Shown here one piece after another: positions 58,701-64,000 of a stretch of DNA of 64,000 bases. This DNA comes from Rhizobium anhuiense (lineage in GTDB: Bacteria; Pseudomonadota; Alphaproteobacteria; Rhizobiales; Rhizobiaceae), in NCBI RefSeq assembly GCF_003985145.1, contig NZ_ML133525.1:124001-188000 (forward strand), given 5' to 3'. A program made the translations under genes and the position numbers. Under the pieces are notes generated by a model that saw only the letters and a program-made list of their open reading frames with translations, made no database searches and was not told where the DNA came from. Numbering within the stretch: the first letter of the stretch is position 1; every line of letters begins with the position of its first letter.

Positions 58701-60456
58701 TGCCGACGTGCTGCAGATCAAGGTGGCGCAAGGCGCCAAGCCTGGCGAAGGCGGCCAGCTGCCGGGTCACAAGGTTGACGCGACGGTTGCCAAGACCCGC
58801 CACTCGACGCCGGGTGTCGGCCTGATTTCGCCGCCGCCTCACCACGACATCTATTCCATCGAAGATCTGGCGCAGCTGATCTACGATCTAAAGAACGTCA
58901 ACCCTACCTCGGATGTCTCGGTCAAGCTCGTCTCCGAAGTCGGCGTCGGCACGGTCGCCGCCGGCGTCGCCAAAGCGCGCGCCGACCATATCACGGTCGC
59001 CGGCTTCGATGGCGGCACAGGTGCATCGCCGCTGACTTCGCTCAAGCATGCCGGCAGCCCCTGGGAAATCGGCCTTGCCGAGACCCAGCAGACGTTGGTG
59101 CTGAACGGCTTGCGCTCGCGTGTCGCATTGCAGGTGGACGGCGGGTTGAAGACCGGCCGCGACGTCATCATCGGGGCGCTGCTCGGCGCTGACGAATTCG
59201 GCTTCGCCACCGCGCCGCTGATTGCTGCTGGCTGCATCATGATGCGCAAGTGCCATCTCAACACCTGTCCGGTGGGCGTGGCAACCCAGGATCCGGTGCT
59301 GCGCAAGCGCTTCAAGGGCACGCCGGAGCACGTCATCAACTACTTCTTCTTCGTCGCCAACGAAGTGCGCGAAATTCTCGCCTCGCTCGGCTTTACCCGG
59401 CTCGACGAGATCATCGGCGCTTCGGAGCTGTTGGAGAAGGACGAGATGCTGGCGCACTGGAAGGCCAACGGCCTCGACTTCAGCCGCATCTTCCATAAGG
59501 TCGATGCCGCCAAGGAAGAGACCTTCTGGACGAGCCGGCAGCAGCACCCGATCGACGATATTCTCGACCGCGTGCTGATCGAGCAGGCACAGCCGGCGCT
59601 GACCGCCAAGACACCCGTTGCCTTCGAGGTCGGGATCAAGAACGTCGACCGTTCGGCGGGCGCGATGCTCTCCGGCGAGGTCGCCAAGCGCTTCCGCCAC
59701 CGCGGGCTGAAGGAAGACACGATCAATGTCACACTTCGCGGTACGGCGGGGCAGAGCTTCGGCGCCTTCCTGGCGCGTGGCGTCACCTTCAACCTGATCG
59801 GTGACGGCAACGACTATGTCGGCAAGGGGCTTTCGGGCGGCAAGATCATCATCCGGCCGCCGGAGAATTCGCGGATCGTGGCCGAGAACTCGATCATCGT
59901 CGGCAACACCGTGCTTTACGGTGCGACCGAGGGCGAATGCTACTTCCGGGGTGTGGCGGGCGAACGTTTCGCCGTGCGCAATTCGGGTGCGATCGCCATC
60001 GTTGAGGGTGTCGGCGACCATGGCTGCGAATATATGACCGGCGGCGTCGTCGTCGTGCTTGGCGCCACGGGCCGTAACTTCGCGGCCGGCATGTCCGGCG
60101 GTGTTGCCTATGTGCTCGATGAAACCGGCGATTTCGCCAGCCGCTGCAACATGGCGATGGTCGAACTCGAGCCGGTGCCCGAGGAGGACGACATGCTGGA
60201 GAAGCTGCATCATCACGGCGGCGATCTCATGCACAAGGGACGTGTCGACGTTTCCGGCGACATGACGCGCCACGACGAGGAGCGCCTCTACCAGCTGATC
60301 TCCAACCATCTGCACTATACGGGTTCAACCCGCGCCAAGCAGATCCTCGACAGCTGGGCCGACTACCGTCCGAAGTTCCGCAAGGTCATGCCGGTCGAAT
60401 ACCGCCGTGCGCTCGAGGAAATGGAGCGCAGCCGGATGGGCATCGCCGCGGAATGA
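55732..60456 (+). CDS. gltB: Glutamate synthase (NADPH), large subunit
   Basis: About 1574 residues; ATG 55732 or 55735 after AGGAGGAAAG. A propeptide of about 45 residues precedes the mature N-terminal Cys of the glutamine amidotransferase domain ([16 protein letters not shown]). Central domain, FMN-binding synthase domain with the 3Fe-4S ligands [15 protein letters not shown], and the C-terminal beta-helix domain ([21 protein letters not shown]) follow. Makes two glutamates from glutamine and 2-oxoglutarate with GltD. The frame extends upstream to 55453 without family similarity. Confidence 0.97.
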   Translation: MMTKTPSMEFDRFAAAEVRATANISTSASGLPKKQGLYDPRNEHDACGVGFVAHMKGQKSHQIVKDGLFILENLTHRGAVGADPLMGDGAGILVQIPDRFFREEMAEQGITLPPIGEYGVGHIFMPRDEKQIEHFKKVIQDVITEEGQVFIGFRDVPVDNSSLSKAPAIAATEPHHVQVFIGAGEDAENNDEFERRLFTLRKVISNRIYDEFDGEESNFYPVSLSSATVVYKGMFLAYQVGVYYKDLSDPRFESAVALVHQRFSTNTFPSWKLAHPYRMVAHNGEINTLRGNVNWMAARQASVSSPLFGEDISKLWPISYEGQSDTACFDNALEFLVRGGYSMAHAVMMLIPEAWAGNQSMAADRKAFYEYHAALMEPWDGPAAVAFTDGKQIGATLDRNGLRPARYLVTDDDRVIMASEAGVLPVPEEKIIQKWRLQPGKMLLIDMEEGRIISDDEVKSQLATAHPYRSWLNRTQLILEDLKPVEPRALRRDVSLLDRQQAFGYTLEDTRILMSPMATTGQEAIGSMGTDTPISAMSEKPKLLYTYFKQNFAQVTNPPIDPIREELVMSLVSFIGPRPNILDHEGAANAKRLEVRQPILTNGDLEKIRSIGHTEDRFDTKTLDFTYDIERGAEGMPEMLDRLCERAEAAVKGGYNIIVLSDRQIGPDRIAIPALLATAAVHHHLIRKGLRTSVGLVVETGEPREVHHFCLLAGYGAEAINPYLAFDTLLDMHAKGEFPKEVDASEIVYRYIKAVGKGILKVMSKMGISTYQSYCGAQIFDAIGLQSELIDKYFFGTATMIEGVGLEAIAAETVARHNAAFGKDPLLATTLDIGGEYAYRMRGESHAWTPDAVAALQHAVRGNAEDRYREFAEMVNNSALRMNTIRGLFRMKSAEALGRTPVSIDEVEPAADIVRRFSTGAMSFGSISREAHTTLAIAMNRIGGKSNTGEGGEESDRYMPLADGSMNPERSAIKQIASGRFGVTTEYLVNADVLQIKVAQGAKPGEGGQLPGHKVDATVAKTRHSTPGVGLISPPPHHDIYSIEDLAQLIYDLKNVNPTSDVSVKLVSEVGVGTVAAGVAKARADHITVAGFDGGTGASPLTSLKHAGSPWEIGLAETQQTLVLNGLRSRVALQVDGGLKTGRDVIIGALLGADEFGFATAPLIAAGCIMMRKCHLNTCPVGVATQDPVLRKRFKGTPEHVINYFFFVANEVREILASLGFTRLDEIIGASELLEKDEMLAHWKANGLDFSRIFHKVDAAKEETFWTSRQQHPIDDILDRVLIEQAQPALTAKTPVAFEVGIKNVDRSAGAMLSGEVAKRFRHRGLKEDTINVTLRGTAGQSFGAFLARGVTFNLIGDGNDYVGKGLSGGKIIIRPPENSRIVAENSIIVGNTVLYGATEGECYFRGVAGERFAVRNSGAIAIVEGVGDHGCEYMTGGVVVVLGATGRNFAAGMSGGVAYVLDETGDFASRCNMAMVELEPVPEEDDMLEKLHHHGGDLMHKGRVDVSGDMTRHDEERLYQLISNHLHYTGSTRAKQILDSWADYRPKFRKVMPVEYRRALEEMERSRMGIAAE

Positions 60457-60468
60457 TTTGCACTGGGA

Positions 60469-60501
60469 CATCCGTCACCTGCTGACCGCAGGTGACGGAT
60501 G
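60469..60501. repeat. Perfect 14-bp inverted repeat between gltB and gltD
   Basis: CATCCGTCACCTGC, 5-nt loop TGACC, GCAGGTGACGGATG, 12 bp after the gltB stop. No T-run follows, so it is more likely a processing/stabilising hairpin or partial terminator within the gltB-gltD transcript than a full stop. The remaining gap to gltD (60502-60679) holds no gene. Confidence 0.8.
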
Positions 60502-60679
60502 ACGAAAATATCTCGATGACTCCGATCGTGCCGACAGCGAAACCTGTCCAGATCGCACGGATGTCTTCCAGGGGATATGCGCCAATGACGGTCAAGAGAA
60601 GCAACTTGCCCCGGATACCGGGACTGACGATAGACAGATTGGCTGCGGTGAGGCGGTCATGAGGGTAAGGGACGAAAGC

Positions 60680-62134
60680 ATGGGTAAGGTAACAGGGTTT
60701 CTGGAAATCGACCGGCAGGTAGCGAAGTATCAGCCGGCGTCGGATCGTATCCGTCATTTCCGCGAGTTCACGATCCCGATGTCGGACCCGGAAGTGCAGA
60801 AACAGGCCGCGCGCTGCATGGACTGTGGCATCCCCTATTGTCACGGCCCGACCGGCTGCCCGGTTCATAACCAGATTCCCGATTGGAACGACCTCGTCTA
60901 CAACAACAACTGGGAAGCGGCGATCCAGAACCTGCATTCGACCAACAACTTCCCTGAGTTCACCGGCCGCGTCTGCCCGGCACCCTGCGAGGAAGCCTGC
61001 ACGCTTAATCTCGAGGATGCGCCTGTTGCCATCAAGACGGTCGAACAGGCGATCGCCGACAAGGCCTATGAGCTCGGCTTCATCCGGCCGCAGCCGGCGA
61101 CGGTGCATACCGGCAAGAAGGTTGCCGTCATCGGCTCCGGCCCCGCCGGCATGGCGGCCGCCCAGCAGCTCGGCCGCGCCGGCCACGAGGTGCATGTCTA
61201 CGAGCGCGAAACAAAGCCGGGCGGGCTGCTGCGCTACGGCATCCCCGATTTCAAGATGGAGAAGAACTTCATCGACCGCCGCGTCGAGCAGATGAAGGGC
61301 GAGGGCGTCACCTTCCATTGCGGCGTCAATGTCGGCGTCGATGTCAAGGTCGAGCAGCTACTCGCCGATCATGACGCCGTTCTTTACTGCGGCGGCTCCG
61401 AGACGCCGCGCGAGGCGGGCATTCCCGGCACCGAGCTTGCGGGCGTCCACGATGCGATGCCCTATCTCGTCCAGCAGAACCGCCGCGTCGGTCGCGAGAA
61501 CATCGACAGCGTCGGCTGGCCATCGGACCCGATCCTTGCCGGCGCCAAACATATCGTCGTCGTCGGCGGCGGCGATACGGCTTCGGACTGCGTCGGCACG
61601 GCGTTCCGCCAGGGGGCCGTCAAGGTCACCCAGCTCGACATCCGGCCGCAGCCGCCGGAGAAGGAAGACAAGCTTGCCGTCTGGCCATTCTGGGCGACGA
61701 AGATGCGCACCTCCTCCTCACAGGCCGAGGGCGCCGTGCGGGAATTCCAGGTGGCCACCCTCGAGTTCGTCGGCGAAGACGGCGTGCTGACCGGCGTCAA
61801 GTGCTGCGAGGTCGATGAGCGCCGGCGGCCGGTTCCGGGCACGGAATTCGTCATCCGGGCCGATCTCGCCTTCATCGCCATCGGTTTCCGCGGCCCGTTC
61901 ACATCAAGCGTGCTGAAGGAACTCGAAGGCAAGCTGACGCTCAACACCGACAAGCGCGGCTCGACCAACGTCGTCGCCAACGACCGCGACTACAAGACGT
62001 CGATCGACAAGTTCTGGACGGCCGGCGACGTGCGCCGCGGTCAGTCGCTGGTGGTCTGGGCGATCCGTGAAGGCCGCCAGGCGGCGCGCGCGATCGACGA
62101 GGCATTGATGGGCTCGACCGTCCTGCCGAACTGA
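60680..62134 (+). CDS. gltD: Glutamate synthase (NADPH), small subunit
   Basis: 484 residues from ATG 60680 (AAGGGACGAAAGC upstream). N-terminal Fe-S cysteines CMDCGIPYCHGPTGCPVHNQ and a second Cys group (CPAPCEEACTLN), FAD site VAVIGSGPAGMAAAQQLG, NADPH site VVVGGGDTASDCVG. Passes electrons from NADPH to GltB. Separated from gltB by 223 bp, a gap larger than usual for this pair. Confidence 0.97.
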   Translation: MGKVTGFLEIDRQVAKYQPASDRIRHFREFTIPMSDPEVQKQAARCMDCGIPYCHGPTGCPVHNQIPDWNDLVYNNNWEAAIQNLHSTNNFPEFTGRVCPAPCEEACTLNLEDAPVAIKTVEQAIADKAYELGFIRPQPATVHTGKKVAVIGSGPAGMAAAQQLGRAGHEVHVYERETKPGGLLRYGIPDFKMEKNFIDRRVEQMKGEGVTFHCGVNVGVDVKVEQLLADHDAVLYCGGSETPREAGIPGTELAGVHDAMPYLVQQNRRVGRENIDSVGWPSDPILAGAKHIVVVGGGDTASDCVGTAFRQGAVKVTQLDIRPQPPEKEDKLAVWPFWATKMRTSSSQAEGAVREFQVATLEFVGEDGVLTGVKCCEVDERRRPVPGTEFVIRADLAFIAIGFRGPFTSSVLKELEGKLTLNTDKRGSTNVVANDRDYKTSIDKFWTAGDVRRGQSLVVWAIREGRQAARAIDEALMGSTVLPN

Positions 62135-62167
62135 CCGTCGGCCGCTCACACCCTCAAGAAGACAAGA

Positions 62168-62193
62168 ACTCCGCCCTATCGGCGGAGTTTTTT
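62168..62193 (+). terminator. Intrinsic terminator of gltD
   Basis: ACTCCGCC / GGCGGAGT with a 5-nt loop and six T. Confidence 0.92.
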
Positions 62194-62217
62194 CATGGAG
62201 CGCCGCGCGTCCGCCAG

Positions 62218-62371
62218 GACGTGATGCGACCGCTTACCGCGGAACCGTGCCGCAAGCCTCGGGCAACGGCAAGGACATCGATGTCAGCGGCCGGAGCGAT
62301 TTCAGACGAACGACAGCGACGCCTTCTTCGGCCTATCCGGCTCCAACCATTATTATCTGAGCTGGCCGTAG
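62218..62371 (+). pseudogene. Possible remnant of a small coding gene
   Basis: One frame reads DATAYRGTVPQASGNGKDID and then VSGRSDF. Near 62310 the coding-like pattern (high GC at codon position 3) moves to another frame, TNDSDAFFGLSGSNHYYLSW, ending in P-stop at TAG 62369-62371. Together they look like the C-terminal part of a protein with one frameshift and no start. No family recognised. The rest of the gap (62372-62584) shows only a CCGCCCG/CGGGCGG dyad near 62535-62580. Confidence 0.35.
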
Positions 62372-62584
62372 GCGGCGACCTAGACCGGAACGGAGCGAAA
62401 GGCTGCTTCACGCACAGCGCGTTGCCGACTGATCTACGATCTAGACTAGAGCTAGCCGAATTGCAGGACGCTGTTACGCAGGAGATGTGCTTTTATGCTC
62501 GCCGAAGAGCAGCTTGTAACCGCAAGCACAATGCCGCCCGCCGCGATTGATCGCTGATCCAGCGCAGCAGAGCGGGCGGTCTCT

Positions 62585-63796
62585 TTATTTGACCGAGACT
62601 TCGGCCGGCGCCTTTGCGGCAGGCAGGCGGTAATCGTCAACGCGGCCGGGAGGTGCTGGCGTCATTTCGCCCTGCTCGACCAGGAGGTCGCGCGGCGACC
62701 GCGTCAAAGCCACAGGCGGCGGCCTGGCGCCGAGAAGCTCGGCGCCGCCGTCGAGATTGGGATCGGAGAGGCTGATCGGCACGGTATGTTCGACCGGATT
62801 GGCGGGGAGGCCGAGGCCGGGCAGATTGCTGGAGTCGAGGCGAATTAGGTCGGGGCTTGCCTGGGTGCCGAGAAGACGCCGGGCCGGCTTTTCCACATAG
62901 AAGGCGAGCTTTCGCCGGCCGGCTTGCGTAAGATTAATGCCGTCGGAGGTGCGCAGGCGCACCTGCTGGCCGTTCACATCCGAACCAGTGACGATGAAGG
63001 TGCCGTTTTCGTCGACGAAACCATCCCAGATGTCGACGAATTCGCCGCCGATGCTTTCAACCTGGTTGCGGTAAAGCTGATTCATCTGGACGGCATCGGC
63101 CGTCATCGAATCGGACTGGAAAGCGGGAAGGCCGACCCAGAGCAGCGGGATCTTGCGGGCGGTGACCTCCTTGCCGAAGGAAAGGACACGGCGGCGATAT
63201 TCGGTAAACCAGCCATCGGTGCGGAATTTTTCCTTGGCGGTGTCGGTCACCATCTGCTGGCGGTCGTTGGCGCCGATCATGACGACGACCATCGCCGGCT
63301 TCAGCTCGTCGATCATCTTCGGCAGCTGTGCCGGCCAGTCGTAATAATCGTCACGAACCAGGCCCGAGGAGACGTTGCCGCGGGCTTCGACGACGACACC
63401 GGGCGAGGTCTCGAAGGCGGCGGTGAGGCCGTCGCCGAGGCCGCTCGCCAGGAAATCGCCGACGATCAGGATCTTACGGGCGTCGCCGAGCTTCTGCACC
63501 GCCGGCTCCTCCTGCACGGGAGCGCGGACCGGCGGCGCGGTGCGGGTATTGACGATGGCTTTCTGCGCCGGCGGGCGCTTGCGCTGCTGGCGTCTCGGCT
63601 GCTGGACATCAGGCGCCTGCGGTGCGTCGTCGAGATAGCGCCGGCCGAGGAGGAAATCGAGGATCGACCGGCGCTGGTAGCGCTGCTCCTGGGCTTCGGC
63701 AACCTGCATCGGCGCAAGCGCGCCAACGAATAGCGAAGCCGCCGTCAAGGCGAGCATGAGCCAACGGATTGGGGTGCGATCAGTTTTCTTCGTCAT
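62585..63796 (-). CDS. Secreted SGNH/GDSL-type hydrolase (DUF459-like)
   Basis: 403 residues from ATG 63796. Signal peptide (IRWLMLALTAASLFVGALAP), a basic Gln/Pro/Arg-rich linker (about 45-100), then an SGNH-like core. The block I position reads IVGDFLASGLGDGL (GDSL Ser replaced, see findings), block III VVMIGANDRQ is intact, and DGINLTQAGRRKLA takes the place of the Asp-x-x-His block. A Pro-rich tail follows. DUF459-like proteins are related to periplasmic O-acetyl-modifying enzymes. Substrate unknown. Confidence 0.82.
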   Translation of the reverse strand: MTKKTDRTPIRWLMLALTAASLFVGALAPMQVAEAQEQRYQRRSILDFLLGRRYLDDAPQAPDVQQPRRQQRKRPPAQKAIVNTRTAPPVRAPVQEEPAVQKLGDARKILIVGDFLASGLGDGLTAAFETSPGVVVEARGNVSSGLVRDDYYDWPAQLPKMIDELKPAMVVVMIGANDRQQMVTDTAKEKFRTDGWFTEYRRRVLSFGKEVTARKIPLLWVGLPAFQSDSMTADAVQMNQLYRNQVESIGGEFVDIWDGFVDENGTFIVTGSDVNGQQVRLRTSDGINLTQAGRRKLAFYVEKPARRLLGTQASPDLIRLDSSNLPGLGLPANPVEHTVPISLSDPNLDGGAELLGARPPPVALTRSPRDLLVEQGEMTPAPPGRVDDYRLPAAKAPAEVSVK

Positions 63797-63880
63797 GGGC
63801 AGTTCCGCATCTGCCGGCATCTTGCACGTGGGGTAGGCCAGCGTCCACTCTCGCTATCTAGGTCAAGGTTCTGGCTGTTG

Positions 63881-63931
63881 TAGAGCAGCATGCCGAAAAG
63901 TGTGTGTGGTTTTCGGGCGGTGTCATGCCCT
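63881..63931. repeat. Rhizobium-type palindromic intergenic repeat
   Basis: TAGAGCAGCATGCCGAAAAG, a GT-rich loop, TTTTCGG...CATGCCCTA. Resembles the abundant Rhizobium element with CCGAAAAGTGTG...TTTTCGG. It lies in the gene-free end of the window (63797-64000). Confidence 0.65.
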
Positions 63932-64000
63932 ACTTTCTTGATCCAAATGCGGGTTCAGCTTCCCGGCGGATTCGGCCGGGATCATCCCGATCTAGCGACG

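Overview
The window is a high-GC, gene-dense stretch of an alphaproteobacterial chromosome. Gene content and intergenic repeats point to the Rhizobium etli / R. leguminosarum group. The arguments are: a close match to rhizobial CpdR, a six-gene glycogen operon glgP-glgB-glgC-glgA-pgm-glgX, a four-subunit sarcosine oxidase operon, several class III adenylate cyclases, a probable ROSE RNA thermometer before an Hsp20 gene, and bipartite palindromic repeats familiar from Rhizobium intergenic DNA. This is inference from the sequence; no search was run.

Layout. 1-6.6 kb: a TPR lipoprotein, ribosomal protein S21, and a signalling block with a c-type-heme-motif adenylate cyclase, a CHASE2 adenylate cyclase and a secreted FecR-domain protein. 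6.8-12.5 kb: sarcosine oxidase soxBDAG followed by a VOC-family gene broken by an early stop. 12.5-24.2 kb (minus strand): a MaoC/NodN-like hydratase and the glycogen operon. 24.4-32.4 kb (minus): a Tad-type vWA protein, then a transglutaminase / circularly permuted ATP-grasp + alpha-E / transglutaminase-amidoligase cluster whose substrate is unknown. 32.5-36.7 kb (minus): a TctE/TctD-like two-component system and a third, TPR-containing adenylate cyclase. 37.1-42.4 kb (plus): a frameshifted carbamoyltransferase-like gene, an orphan FbpA-type binding protein and the tripartite tricarboxylate transporter tctCBA.

42.6-49.1 kb: small proteins, a TerC-family membrane protein behind a structured leader, MgtC, a probably inactive nuclease-fold protein, tRNA-Val(GAC), CpdR and an N-formylglutamate amidohydrolase. 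49.1-55.2 kb: a strong small-RNA gene with anti-Shine-Dalgarno loops, hisN, a lysophospholipase-like hydrolase, heat-shock-controlled hsp20, a bile-acid-symporter-like protein divergent from a LysR regulator, and threonine aldolase. 55.7-62.1 kb: gltB and gltD (NADPH glutamate synthase). 62.2-64 kb: a decayed gene fragment and a secreted SGNH hydrolase.

The least explained biology is the amidoligase/ATP-grasp/transglutaminase cluster (25.8-32.4 kb). The clearest non-coding discoveries are the sRNA at 49.1 kb and the sigma-32/ROSE control region at 51.4-51.6 kb. Broken genes are at 12.1 kb (nonsense), 37.8 kb (frameshift, which creates an artefactual fused ORF) and possibly 62.2 kb.
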